A stretch of DNA of 33,609 bases from an uncultured Bacteroidales bacterium (lineage in GTDB: Bacteria; Bacteroidota; Bacteroidia; Bacteroidales; P3): assembly GCA_937901525.1 (NCBI GenBank), contig CALDHX010000027.1, positions 1-33,609 on the forward strand, given 5' to 3'. The notes below the pieces were generated by a model. That model saw only the letters and a list, made by a program, of their open reading frames with translations, had not been told where the DNA came from and ran no database searches. Numbering within the stretch: the first letter of the stretch is position 1; every line of letters begins with the position of its first letter. Positions 18,472-26,867 of this stretch are shown here, in pieces. The position numbers and the translations under genes are program-made.

Positions 18472-18507
18472 CGTATTTGCTTTATTGTGAGTTTTATTTT
18501 AATAAAA

Positions 18508-18538
18508 CAAAGGTAAAACAAATTTTTAAAAGCACAAA
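18508..18538 (-). promoter_or_regulatory. Leftward promoter for the tandem WD40 genes
   Basis: On the minus strand, TTTG (18535-18538) and TACCTTTG (18508-18515) are separated by 19 bp, a full match to the Bacteroidota consensus. The start codon at 18471 follows about 37 bases downstream. Confidence 0.75.
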
Positions 18539-19020
18539 AAACTTGCGAACAAAGTTTTAAGGAAAAACATCTTTATTTTACGGGAATTTCATTTTGGGAT
18601 TTTTGCGGAATTTTTTGCGAAAAATTGACGAAAATTGGAGTAAAATTTTAGCCAATTATGGCTTTGGAGAGTGGAGTCTTTGAAAAATTTGAAAAAAGCT
18701 AAGAAAAAATTGAAAAAAGCAAAGAAATAATTTTCTAAAATCAAGAATTATTTCGCTGAAATCAAGTAAAAATTTTGCTAAAACAAAGAAAAAATTGGCG
18801 TTTTCAAGGCTTTAAAAAGTTAAGTCTTTGATTTAGTGTTTTTTAATAAGGGCTTGTATTCTTAAAATTTGCGGACAGAAATCTTTTGTTTGAAAATATC
18901 GCACGCATTTGGGCTTAACTCTTGGTGAAAGTTTTTTATTTTGCTTTTGAAGGCTCATAAGACATTTTTTTTGCAAAGGGTTGGTAAATTATTTCTTTGT
19001 TTCACTTTTTCAATCTTTCA
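18539..19020. other. AT-rich intergenic region without a recognisable gene
   Basis: About 480 bp between the divergent WD40 and queA promoters. I see no credible reading frame, tRNA or terminator. The sequence is rich in short imperfect repeats such as TTGAAAAAAGC(A/T)AAGAAA and AAATCAAG..TTTTGC. It may be relic DNA or hold an RNA that cannot be recognised by eye. Confidence 0.5.
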
Positions 19021-19052
19021 TTTGGTTTTTTTTTATTTCTGTTGTATCTTTG
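19021..19052 (+). promoter_or_regulatory. Promoter for queA-ispD-kinase operon
   Basis: TTTG at 19021-19024 and TATCTTTG at 19045-19052 are separated by 20 bp, matching the Bacteroidota consensus. It lies 33 bases before the ATG at 19086, which supports that start over the in-frame ATG at 18981 that would lie upstream of the promoter. Confidence 0.8.
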
Positions 19053-19085
19053 CAGTTTTTCAAATCAGTAAATAATTTTCTTGTT

Positions 19086-20141
19086 ATGAAACTTTCTCAG
19101 TTTAAATACAATTTACCAAAAGAACTTATAGCGGAAGTTCCTGCTAAACAAAGAGATGAATCTCGCCTTTTGGTAGTCAATCGTGCAACAGGACAAATCG
19201 AAGATAAGATTTTCAAAAATGTTTTAGACTATTTTGATGATGGAGATTTGTTTGTATTCAACGATACTAAGGTTTTCCCTGCTCGTTTGTATGGAACAAA
19301 GGAAAAGACTAATGCAAAAATAGAAGTTTTTCTTCTTAGAGAGATTAACGAAAGCACGCGTTTGTGGGATATTTTAGTTGATCCTGCTCGTAAGATAAGA
19401 ATCGGCAACAAATTATATTTTGGAGAAAACAACGAATTGGTTGCAGAAGTAATTGACAACACTACTTCAAGAGGTAGAACTCTTAGATTCTTATTTGATG
19501 GCAACAATGAAGAATTTCATAATCTATTAAAAAAGCTTGGACACACTCCGCTTCCTGATGATTTATTAAGAATGAGAGGTTTAATGCCGGAAGATGAGTT
19601 TCGTTATCAAACTATTTATGCAAGAAACGAGGGTGCGGTAGTTGCCCCTACTGCTGGTTTCCATTTTTCTCGTGAATTATTAAAGAGAATGGAAATAAAA
19701 GGCATAGATTCTGCATACGTAACGCTTCATAGTGGCTTAGGAAATTTTAGAGCAATAGAAGTTGAAGACCTAACTAAGCATAAAATGGACTCAGAACAAA
19801 TGGAAATTAATGATGTTAATGCTAATATAATCAACACAACTAAGGAAAGAGGTAATAAAGTGTGTGTTGTAGGTACAACAACTATGAAGGCTGTTGAGAC
19901 ATCTGCTATAACAGGCAATAGAGTTAAGGTTTATAGTGGTTGGACTAACAAATTCATTTTCCCTCACTATGATTTTGCAATTGCAAATGCTATGATAACT
20001 AATTTTCACCCGCCTTTGTCTTCTATGTTGATGATGACTGCTGCTTTTGGTGGTTATGATTTAGTAATGGAAGCTTATAAATACGCAATAGAAAAAGAAT
20101 ATAAATTCCTAACTTACGGAGATGCAATGCTCATCATCTAA
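19086..20141 (+). CDS. queA: S-adenosylmethionine:tRNA ribosyltransferase-isomerase
   Basis: QueA transfers and isomerises the ribosyl part of S-adenosylmethionine onto 7-aminomethyl-7-deazaguanine in tRNA, giving epoxyqueuosine. From the ATG at 19086 the protein has 351 residues, the usual family length. It begins MKLSQFKYNLPKELIAEVPA and carries the hallmark segments RDESRLLVV, FNDTKVFPARL, GHTPLPDD, RYQTIYA, GAVVAPTAGFHFS, YVTLHSGLGNFR and ITNFHPPLSSMLMM. The longer frame from 18981 adds 35 hydrophobic residues and starts before the promoter, so it is rejected. It overlaps ispD by 20 nt. Confidence 0.96.
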   Translation: MKLSQFKYNLPKELIAEVPAKQRDESRLLVVNRATGQIEDKIFKNVLDYFDDGDLFVFNDTKVFPARLYGTKEKTNAKIEVFLLREINESTRLWDILVDPARKIRIGNKLYFGENNELVAEVIDNTTSRGRTLRFLFDGNNEEFHNLLKKLGHTPLPDDLLRMRGLMPEDEFRYQTIYARNEGAVVAPTAGFHFSRELLKRMEIKGIDSAYVTLHSGLGNFRAIEVEDLTKHKMDSEQMEINDVNANIINTTKERGNKVCVVGTTTMKAVETSAITGNRVKVYSGWTNKFIFPHYDFAIANAMITNFHPPLSSMLMMTAAFGGYDLVMEAYKYAIEKEYKFLTYGDAMLII

Positions 20142-20802
20142 GGCGATAATTATTGTTGCAGGAGGTGTTGGAAAAAGACTTGGAGGAGATTTACCTAAGC
20201 AATATCTTCTCTTAAAGGATAGGCCTATTCTTATAAGGACGCTTGAAGCTGTTAGCAAAGCTGTGCCAAATGCGACAATAGTTCTTGTGATTGCCAAAGA
20301 AATGTTTGAGTTTTGGAAAAATATGTGCAAGGAATATTCTTGCGAGGTTGAGCATATTTTGGCTGAGGCAGGAAAGGAGAGATTTTTTTCGGTGCATTCG
20401 GGACTTAAAGCCTTAGAAGGCAAGAATGTTTCTTTGGTTGCTATTCACGATGGAGTGAGATGTTTTGTCAATAGAGAGATTTTTGAGAGTTGTTTTGCAA
20501 AAGCCGAAGAAAAAGGGGCAGTTGTGTGTGCTTGCAAAAGCATTGAAAGTGTTCGTTACAAAGAAACGGCTGTAAATAGAAACGATGTATATCTTGTTCA
20601 AACGCCTCAGTGTTTCAAATATGAGATTATTAAAAAAGCATACGAAACTCCATATAAAGATTGCTTTACTGATGATGCTTCTCTTGTAGAGGCAATAGGA
20701 GAAAAAATACATATAGTAGAGGGGTGTAGAGAAAACATTAAAATTACTACACCTTTTGACTTGAAGATTGCTGAAAGTATTTTAAATGAAAGAGAATATT
20801 AA
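20122..20802 (+). CDS. ispD: 2-C-methyl-D-erythritol 4-phosphate cytidylyltransferase
   Basis: IspD joins CTP to methylerythritol phosphate in the non-mevalonate isoprenoid pathway. The 226-residue protein shows the nucleotide-binding start IIIVAGGVGKRLGGDLPKQY, the AGKERFFSVHSGL segment, AIHDGVRCFV, VQTPQCF, and FTDDASLVEA, all typical of the family. GENIKIT-like RENIKITTPFDLKIAE closes the sequence. It overlaps queA (20 nt) upstream and the kinase-RapZ gene (17 nt) downstream, suggesting translational coupling. Confidence 0.95.
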   Translation: MQCSSSKAIIIVAGGVGKRLGGDLPKQYLLLKDRPILIRTLEAVSKAVPNATIVLVIAKEMFEFWKNMCKEYSCEVEHILAEAGKERFFSVHSGLKALEGKNVSLVAIHDGVRCFVNREIFESCFAKAEEKGAVVCACKSIESVRYKETAVNRNDVYLVQTPQCFKYEIIKKAYETPYKDCFTDDASLVEAIGEKIHIVEGCRENIKITTPFDLKIAESILNEREY

Positions 20803-22189
20803 AGATTTATTCAAAAAAACATTTGGTGTAGAGCCTAACAGCATTTGCGAAATTGCTGCTCATGGTTCTTCACGCAAGTATTTTCGTTGTCAAACCGAAG
20901 TTGTAAAAGTCTTAGCTGCTTACAATGGCGACAAAAAAGAGAATTTAGCCTTTATAGACTTTGCAAAACAACTAAAAGCCAAAGGAATAAATGTTCCTGC
21001 TATTATTGCTGTTGATGAAGAAAAGGATATTTATCTTTTAGAAGACTTGGGAAATACTACTTTGTTTGATTTTATTTCCTCAGCTTCGGAAAATGAAATT
21101 TTAGATATTTATAGTAAAATCGTAAGAACGCTTCCTAAGATTCAAATTGAGGCTGGAAAAGGTTTTGATTTTACTAATGCTTATCCGAGAAAGGCTTTTG
21201 ATTTGCAAAGTCTTCAATGGGATTTGAATTACTTTAAGTATTATTTTTTAAAACTTGCCGATATTCCTTTTAATGAGCAAGAATTAGAAAACGATTTTGA
21301 AGTCCTTGAAAATTATCTTTTGAATTGCAATTGTGATTTCTTGCTTTACAGAGATTTTCAGTCGAGAAACATAATGTTAAAAGACAATTACGAAATATTT
21401 TTCATTGATTTCCAAGGTGCAAGAAAAGGTGCTTTGCAATATGACATTGCTTCGCTTCTCTATGATGCAAAAGCAAATCTTAGTCCTCAGGCAAGAGAGA
21501 AATTATTAGCAATCTACATTGAAGAAGTCAAAAAATACATTGACATAAACGAAGAAGATTTCATTGCACACTTTTATGCCTACGTTTATATTCGCATTAT
21601 GCAGGCTATGGGCTCGTATGGATATAGAGGATATTTTCAAAAAAAGGAACATTTCTTGAAAAGCATTCCTTTTGCTATTGAAAACATAAGATTTTTAGAA
21701 GAAAATATTAAACTACCTATTGAATTACCCGCTCTACACAATATATTTCAACAAATTACCACTAACGAAAAACTACTTTCTATAAGTAAGAGCAATTGTG
21801 TTCTTAATGTAAACATAAAAAGTTTTTCATATAAGAAGGGTTATCCTCATGATACTTCGGGAAATGGCGGAGGATTTGTTTTTGATTGTAGGGCTTTGCC
21901 TAATCCGGGTAGATATGAAGAGTATAAATCGTTGAATGGATTAGATAAAGAAGTGATTGACTTTTTGGAAGAAAAGGAAGAAGTGCAAGAATTTTTCAAA
22001 AATGTTTGTTCTTTAATCAATCAAAGTTGCAAAGAGTATCAAAGAAGAGGTTTTTCTAATCTTTCTGTTTATTTTGGTTGCACCGGAGGACAACATCGCA
22101 GTGTTTTCTTCGCTCAAAAATTAGCAAATTATTTGAAAAACAAAGAAAACATTAAGGTAATTACTCAACATATTGAACAAAATCAATAA
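20786..22189 (+). CDS. AmgK-like sugar kinase fused to RapZ C-terminal domain
   Basis: This 467-residue protein has two domains. About residues 1-320 are an aminoglycoside-phosphotransferase-like kinase: GSSRKYFR near the nucleotide loop, YLLEDLG hinge, catalytic loop LLYRDFQSRNIM (Asp and Asn kept, the usual His replaced by Tyr), and FIDFQGARKGALQYDIASLL, the arrangement of AmgK N-acetylmuramate/GlcNAc anomeric kinases. Residues 345-467 match the RapZ C-terminal domain: SFSYKKGYP, FVFDCRALPNPGRY, LNGLDKEV, and FGCTGGQHRSVFFA. In E. coli this RapZ domain binds glucosamine-6-phosphate and a regulatory RNA. A role in amino-sugar sensing or cell-wall recycling is inferred. It has no nucleotidyltransferase partner of the MurU type here; IspD is the immediate neighbour. 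Confidence 0.85.
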   Translation: MKENIKDLFKKTFGVEPNSICEIAAHGSSRKYFRCQTEVVKVLAAYNGDKKENLAFIDFAKQLKAKGINVPAIIAVDEEKDIYLLEDLGNTTLFDFISSASENEILDIYSKIVRTLPKIQIEAGKGFDFTNAYPRKAFDLQSLQWDLNYFKYYFLKLADIPFNEQELENDFEVLENYLLNCNCDFLLYRDFQSRNIMLKDNYEIFFIDFQGARKGALQYDIASLLYDAKANLSPQAREKLLAIYIEEVKKYIDINEEDFIAHFYAYVYIRIMQAMGSYGYRGYFQKKEHFLKSIPFAIENIRFLEENIKLPIELPALHNIFQQITTNEKLLSISKSNCVLNVNIKSFSYKKGYPHDTSGNGGGFVFDCRALPNPGRYEEYKSLNGLDKEVIDFLEEKEEVQEFFKNVCSLINQSCKEYQRRGFSNLSVYFGCTGGQHRSVFFAQKLANYLKNKENIKVITQHIEQNQ

Positions 22190-22206
22190 AAAAAATTCAA
22201 AAGAAT

Positions 22207-22237
22207 ATTGTTTTTTTAACTAAATACCTTAACTTTG
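22207..22237 (+). promoter_or_regulatory. Promoter for the 22292 gene and downstream operon
   Basis: ATTG at 22207-22210 (TTG at 22208-22210) and TAACTTTG at 22230-22237 are separated by 19 bp. The start codon at 22292 follows about 54 bases later. It separates this transcript from the queA operon. Confidence 0.65.
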
Positions 22238-22291
22238 CAGTTTTAAAATAAGGGATTAAATAGAGTAAATAACAAAAAAATATAAATAACA

Positions 22292-22945
22292 ATGAAAGTA
22301 AGAAATAGAATTATTTCAGCGGTACTCATAGTAGTAGCAGTCGTATTGATAGTTGTGCTTTACAACTCAATTATGCGTCCAGTAAAATTTGAAAACGAGT
22401 ACAACAAACGTTCAGAACAAGTAATTACTAAATTAAAAGATTTAAGAGCAATTCAAGAACTTTACAAATCTGCTCACGGAGAGTTTTGTAATGACATAGA
22501 TTCTTTATTGTTGTTCTTGAATACAGGAAGAGTACCAATGGTTCAAAAAAGTTTCCTTCCAGGATATGACCCTGATGCTATGACTGAGTTTGAAGCTCAA
22601 AAGAAAGGTTTACTTCGTAGAGATACAACTTGGGTTGAGCCAATCAAAAAATTAGTTGAAGAAAAGAAACTCTTAACTTCTGTTGAGCAAGTAAACAACT
22701 TGAAATACATTCCTTTCTCAAAAGACAACGGAAAAGAGATTTTTGAAATGAGTGCTAAGAAAGTAAACAAAGGAGGTTTGGAAGTTCCTGTTTTCCAAAT
22801 AACTGCTTCTATTGACACTTACACTTTTGGAATGGACAGACAAGATGTTGTAAACAGAAAAGCAGAATTAGAAGATAAAAATAAATATCCAGGTTGGAAA
22901 GTTGGAGACTTAGAACAACCTATCACAGACGGAAACTGGGAATAA
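22292..22945 (+). CDS. Membrane-anchored protein of unknown function
   Basis: The 217-residue protein has an N-terminal membrane helix (about 8-28, AVLIVVAVVLIVVLY) and a soluble outer part. After the helix a helical stretch (RSEQVITKLKDLRAIQELYKS) followed by HGEFCNDIDSLLLFL recalls the pilin-like or pseudopilin layout, although the Gly-Phe prepilin cleavage motif is absent. The family is not recognised with confidence. The gene stands 15 bases before DUF3822 and starts that operon; the start has an AT-rich leader typical for the group. Confidence 0.75.
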   Translation: MKVRNRIISAVLIVVAVVLIVVLYNSIMRPVKFENEYNKRSEQVITKLKDLRAIQELYKSAHGEFCNDIDSLLLFLNTGRVPMVQKSFLPGYDPDAMTEFEAQKKGLLRRDTTWVEPIKKLVEEKKLLTSVEQVNNLKYIPFSKDNGKEIFEMSAKKVNKGGLEVPVFQITASIDTYTFGMDRQDVVNRKAELEDKNKYPGWKVGDLEQPITDGNWE

Positions 22946-22960
22946 AGAAACATAATAAAA

Positions 22961-23797
22961 ATGGAGACATATAAAGTAAAACAACTTCTACAAGTTGAAG
23001 AAAATATTGTTTCCAACGAGACAAGATTGTCCATTTGCCTTAAAGCAAATGGATTTTCTTTTTCGTTGATTAACAATAATAATTTAAGATTGTTATGCGT
23101 TGGCGAATTTGAAGTTGATACAACAGGAAGCATTCCACAAGTCATGAATAGAATTAGAGAATGTTTTTCTTCAATCGGCATAAAAATGTTCAAGTTTGCT
23201 AAGACTCGCATAATTTGTCAAAGCACAAAAAATGTTTGGGTGCCTTTTAAATTATATGATTCAACAAAAAACAAGGATTATATCAAAACTGTGTCTAATG
23301 TTTTAAGCAATGAGACTGTTTTATCAAACATTTCTGAAAAATTAGACGCTGTTTCAATTTACGCTTACCCTATGCACACTTATAGTGGCGTAAAAATCCT
23401 TATGCCAAATGCAGAATATTGTTGTCAGCATCAAATAATGGCAGAATATACCTACGACATCACTCGTTTTTCTCAAAACACACTCCTTTTAAACAAAAGA
23501 GAAAATGCTTGTGATATAGTTTTATTCAAAGGAAACTCATTTGTGCTAAGCAATAGCTTTGAATATCAAAATGCAGCCGACTTAATTTATTTCATTTTAT
23601 TCACTTTGCAACAACTATCGGTAGATACTGCCGAAGTAAAGACACTTTTGACAGGTGAAAACTATGAAAAAGAAGAATTAACGCTTCTTCGCAAATACAT
23701 TAAGGACGTTTCATTTGCAAATCCTATGGAAAACATAAAAGTAGGCTGTGAATTTGATTCAATAAACCTACAAAACTATTTCTTAGTAATTGCTTAA
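22961..23797 (+). CDS. DUF3822 family protein
   Basis: A 278-residue cytosolic protein of a Bacteroidota family with an actin/ASKHA-like duplicated fold by general pattern (LSICLKANGFSFSLI, then CDIVLFKGNSFVLSNSF in the second half). In this phylum the gene commonly precedes rsmD, as here (seven bases apart). The function is not known. Assignment rests on length, repeated beta-hairpin pattern and gene neighbourhood. Confidence 0.75.
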   Translation: METYKVKQLLQVEENIVSNETRLSICLKANGFSFSLINNNNLRLLCVGEFEVDTTGSIPQVMNRIRECFSSIGIKMFKFAKTRIICQSTKNVWVPFKLYDSTKNKDYIKTVSNVLSNETVLSNISEKLDAVSIYAYPMHTYSGVKILMPNAEYCCQHQIMAEYTYDITRFSQNTLLLNKRENACDIVLFKGNSFVLSNSFEYQNAADLIYFILFTLQQLSVDTAEVKTLLTGENYEKEELTLLRKYIKDVSFANPMENIKVGCEFDSINLQNYFLVIA

Positions 23798-23804
23798 ATC
23801 TTAG

Positions 23805-24365
23805 ATGAGAATAATTTCAGGATATTTAAAAGGAAGAAGACTAAATCCACCTTTGAATTTGCCGGTCCGTCCTACAACAGATATGGCAAGAGAAGGCTTG
23901 TTTAATATTCTAAACAATAGAATAGATTTTGAAGAAACAAGAGTGCTTGACCTTTTTGCAGGTACAGGAGCAATAAGCATTGAGTTTATTTCTCGTGGAG
24001 CAAGATATGTTACAAGCGTTGATGAGAGTCCGAAGTGTATTGACTTCATAAAAAAAACTTGTACAACGCTTGAAATAGAAAATCTCTTTGCTTTAAGAGC
24101 CGATGTGTTTAATTTCTTAGGTAGAAGTCAGCAAAGCTTCGATTTAGTCTTTGCCGATCCACCTTACGATTTAAAACAATTTGATATGATTCCTTCACTT
24201 GTTTTAAAATCTTTTGTAAAACCAGGCGGAATGTTCATACTTGAACACTCCAAAGAACATAATTTCTCTGACAATCCTTATTTTACAGAGCAAAGAAATT
24301 ACGGAAAAGTGAATTTTAGTTTCTTTACATTTGAACAAAACCAAACAACAGAAAACAATGAGTAA
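23805..24365 (+). CDS. rsmD: 16S rRNA (guanine-966-N2)-methyltransferase
   Basis: RsmD methylates G966 of 16S rRNA using S-adenosylmethionine. The 186-residue protein starts MRIISGYLKGRRLNPP and shows RPTTDMAREGLFNIL, motif I VLDLFAGTGAISIE, an acidic loop SVDESPKC, and the catalytic motif FADPPYDL. Length is normal. The stop overlaps the kinase start by 8 nt. Confidence 0.95.
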   Translation: MRIISGYLKGRRLNPPLNLPVRPTTDMAREGLFNILNNRIDFEETRVLDLFAGTGAISIEFISRGARYVTSVDESPKCIDFIKKTCTTLEIENLFALRADVFNFLGRSQQSFDLVFADPPYDLKQFDMIPSLVLKSFVKPGGMFILEHSKEHNFSDNPYFTEQRNYGKVNFSFFTFEQNQTTENNE

Positions 24366-25335
24366 CAAAACAATATGTATAGGCAACGCTCTTGTCGATA
24401 AGATATGTTTGCTTGAAAACGATGATATGCTTTCAAGTGAAAACTTACCAAAAGGAAGTATGCAAATCATAAGTCAAGAAGACTCTATCAGATTACAAGA
24501 GGCTACTTCTAAACTTAAAAGCGAAATTTCAACAGGAGGAAGTGCCGCAAACACAGCAAACGGACTTGCAAACCTTAATATAGAAACTGCATACATAGGA
24601 ATGGTTGGAAAAGACCAATATGGAGATTTCTATATGGAAGATATGCAAAAAAATAACATAAAGACAAACTTCTTTAAAAGCGAAACAACTCAAACAGGCT
24701 TAGCCTTAGCCCTTGTTTCCAAAGACGGAGAAAGAACATTCGCTACTCACCTTGGTGCAGCTATTGAATTAAACGCTTCTCTTATTACAAAAGAACTTTT
24801 TGAAGGATATGACTATCTTCATATTGAAGGATACTTGATTTCAAATAGAGATTTATTCAAAAAAATCATTGAATGCGGAAAACTCTCTGGTTGTAAAATC
24901 AGCATAGACCTTGCTTCATACAACGTAGTTGAAGAAAACTTAGAGTTTTTGCAAGAAGTATGCAAAGGAGTTGAAGTGATATTTGCAAACGAACAAGAAG
25001 CAGAAGCATTTACTAAAACCTCAGCCGAAGAAGCCGTACATATAATTGCACAATACGCCAACATTGCCGTTGTAAAACTTGGAGCAAAAGGCTCAATCAT
25101 AAAACACAATGGAGAAATCACAACGATTCAAGAAGTAAAACGTGAAAAAATAGACACAACCGGTGCAGGCGATCTTTACGCAAGTGGATTCCTTGCAGGA
25201 TTATGCCAAGACCTTCCTTTAAATCAATGTGGAAAAATGGGAAGTGTGCTTGCCGGAAACGTAATAGAAATAATGGGCACAAAAATGTGCCCAGAACGTT
25301 GGAGTAAGATTAAAGAAGAAATCGCAAAATCTTAA
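24358..25335 (+). CDS. PfkB-family kinase, probably adenosine kinase
   Basis: From the ATG at 24358 the protein has 325 residues; this start overlaps rsmD by 8 nt and removes a nine-residue extension. It carries the ribokinase-fold elements STGGSAANTANGLANL (substrate loop), a GMVGKDQYGDFY motif, the lid region around TGLALALVSKDGERTF, and the C-terminal signature DTTGAGDLYASGF with the catalytic Asp. Bacteroidota proteins of this type are usually annotated adenosine kinase or carbohydrate kinase; I cannot separate these by sequence alone. Its stop codon directly abuts the stop of the converging SIMPL gene. Confidence 0.88.
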   Translation: MSNKTICIGNALVDKICLLENDDMLSSENLPKGSMQIISQEDSIRLQEATSKLKSEISTGGSAANTANGLANLNIETAYIGMVGKDQYGDFYMEDMQKNNIKTNFFKSETTQTGLALALVSKDGERTFATHLGAAIELNASLITKELFEGYDYLHIEGYLISNRDLFKKIIECGKLSGCKISIDLASYNVVEENLEFLQEVCKGVEVIFANEQEAEAFTKTSAEEAVHIIAQYANIAVVKLGAKGSIIKHNGEITTIQEVKREKIDTTGAGDLYASGFLAGLCQDLPLNQCGKMGSVLAGNVIEIMGTKMCPERWSKIKEEIAKS

Positions 25336-26043
25336 TTAATCTTCCAAATAATAGGTTATAGTACTGACAACCCTGCATTTCTTAATATGTGGGGTTGTTT
25401 CGTCTAAGTCTTCTATTGAGATTTGTCCTTGCCATGCAGTTTTCATTTTTCCCAACTTGCTTTCCGCATCTTTTGCGAATTGTTCTCCTGCTTTTTTCGC
25501 ATTAGCCATACTTTCAGTTATTAGTTTTGGCTTAAAGACATTAACATCTGATATTTCATAACTTGCTCCATCGTCCCAATAGTCTTGATCTATCACAACG
25601 CCTCTTTCATATAACTCGGTAACTCTTTTTTCCAAAGTTTGCACTTTTTCAATTGCTTTACTCTTTACAAAAAGTCTTACGCTACCTCTTACGTATTTTG
25701 TTTTATCATTTGTATATTCATCATAACTAACTTTGCCTACGAAAATTTCATCATCGGTAAAGCCAATTTCTTTCAAAAAATCAACTACTATTGTTTCTTT
25801 TTCCTTTGATACTCTCAACGCATCTTGAAGCGTATTTTGAAGAATCGCAAAGCGAATCGACATACTGCCAACGTCTGCTTTGACTTCAAGTTCCGAAGCA
25901 CCTTTTACAGTTACTACTCTTTGGCCCATAGAGACTGCTTTCAAGCCTTTATAAACCGAAAAGCCGATTGCACAAGAAGCAATCAAAATAACCGCTGCCA
26001 TAATCCAAACAGCACTCTTGTTTTGTTTTCTTTCTTTTTCCAT
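25336..26043 (-). CDS. SIMPL domain (DUF541) membrane-anchored protein
   Basis: The 235-residue protein has an N-terminal membrane helix (about 12-32, VWIMAAVILIASCAIGFSVY) and a periplasmic SIMPL domain starting VVTVKGASELEVKADVGSMS. The middle shows the family pattern of alternating strands and helices, and the helix ESMANAKKAGEQFAKDAESKLG lies near the end. SIMPL proteins such as E. coli YggE are linked to stress tolerance, with no agreed mechanism. The upstream gene pair on the same strand is a toxin-antitoxin system six bases away, so read-through into this gene is possible. Confidence 0.88.
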   Translation of the reverse strand: MEKERKQNKSAVWIMAAVILIASCAIGFSVYKGLKAVSMGQRVVTVKGASELEVKADVGSMSIRFAILQNTLQDALRVSKEKETIVVDFLKEIGFTDDEIFVGKVSYDEYTNDKTKYVRGSVRLFVKSKAIEKVQTLEKRVTELYERGVVIDQDYWDDGASYEISDVNVFKPKLITESMANAKKAGEQFAKDAESKLGKMKTAWQGQISIEDLDETTPHIKKCRVVSTITYYLED

Positions 26044-26049
26044 AACTAA

Positions 26050-26355
26050 CTATTTTTTTGTGTAAATAACTATTCCTACTCTTTCAACGTGCTCAATAAG
26101 TTCTTTGTTCTTTAATGTATGAAATATAGAGACATCAAACTGATAAGGAAGCAACAAATCATCTATCGCAAGACTTATTCTATTGAGGTCTTTTCTTGTA
26201 AGGCTCTCTCCTTTCAAAGTTATATCAACATCGGAAAAAGGTTTGTAATTTCCTTTCGCACGAGAACCATATAATATCACAGACTCTACTTGCTCATTTT
26301 TTGCAAATAAAGCATTTAATTTTTCTAATTCCGAAACTTTTAATCCGTATAACAT
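26050..26355 (-). CDS. mntA: MntA-like minimal nucleotidyltransferase (antitoxin)
   Basis: I use the ATG at 26355 (101 residues), one base after the stop of the HEPN gene; the longer frame from 26394 would overlap it. The nucleotidyltransferase motif is GSRAKG (30-35) followed by SDVDI (41-45), with D42 and D44 as metal ligands and a third acidic residue in QFDVSIF. In HEPN-MNT pairs this enzyme attaches AMP to the HEPN toxin and silences it. All key residues are present, so the antitoxin looks active. Confidence 0.9.
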   Translation of the reverse strand: MLYGLKVSELEKLNALFAKNEQVESVILYGSRAKGNYKPFSDVDITLKGESLTRKDLNRISLAIDDLLLPYQFDVSIFHTLKNKELIEHVERVGIVIYTKK

Positions 26356-26356
26356 A

Positions 26357-26782
26357 TTAAAAACAAAAAGAGAGCATCTTTTTTTCAAAATCATTAAACA
26401 ATAGAGCGTAGGTATCTATTATTGCTTTTAAGATTTCCGTAACTGTTTCATCATCATAATTATGAGAAGTAAGATTTCTATCGTTTATAGATTCCATCCA
26501 AGCCTCATTTTCTATTATTCCCATCTCAAAAGCCTTACGAAAAGCATCGCGAGAGCCTTGAATATTTGTGTATCCTTGATATTGAGCATAATCTTTCATT
26601 ACTTTCCAAGCCAATTCGTGAGTATATTCAAATCTTTGTATTAAACCCTCTTCCAACAAATCATCAATTTCCTCTCCCCACTCCAATTTATTTGAAATTA
26701 TATCAACGGCTTGATTGAATTTCTCTAAGGCTCTACGATAATTATTAAATCTTTGTATCCAACGAATGTCCTTTTCTACCAT
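26357..26782 (-). CDS. hepT: HepT-like HEPN toxin (HI0074 family)
   Basis: This 141-residue all-helical protein belongs to the HI0074 nucleotidyltransferase-partner family: RFEYTHELAWKVMKDY at 50-65 and RNLTSHNY at 102-109. The last segment fits the RX4HXY motif (R102, H107, Y109), where R and H form the HEPN ribonuclease site and Tyr is the residue modified by AMP in the Shewanella system. It lies upstream of the MNT gene with a one-base gap. A toxin-antitoxin role is strongly suggested by family and context, not shown here. Confidence 0.9.
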   Translation of the reverse strand: MVEKDIRWIQRFNNYRRALEKFNQAVDIISNKLEWGEEIDDLLEEGLIQRFEYTHELAWKVMKDYAQYQGYTNIQGSRDAFRKAFEMGIIENEAWMESINDRNLTSHNYDDETVTEILKAIIDTYALLFNDFEKKMLSFCF

Positions 26783-26816
26783 CTTTTTTCTTGATTATTT
26801 TCTTGATATAATACAA

Positions 26817-26824
26817 CAAAGATA
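26817..26824 (-). promoter_or_regulatory. Candidate -7 element for the hepT-mntA pair
   Basis: The minus strand reads TATCTTTG, matching TAnnTTTG, 34 bases before the hepT start. No clear TTTG lies at the expected distance, so support is partial. Confidence 0.45.
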
Positions 26825-26867
26825 TAACATTTATTAGAAATCTAAGAAAAATTCAGAAATAATTTCA

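Noticed and set aside
18539..19020. Possible CRISPR or tandem repeat array
   Set aside because: The repeats are short, imperfect and irregularly spaced; they look like AT-rich low-complexity sequence.
18981..19085. N-terminal extension of QueA by 35 hydrophobic residues
   Set aside because: The extension starts before a consensus promoter at 19021-19052, is not found in the family, and the ATG at 19086 gives the standard QueA start.
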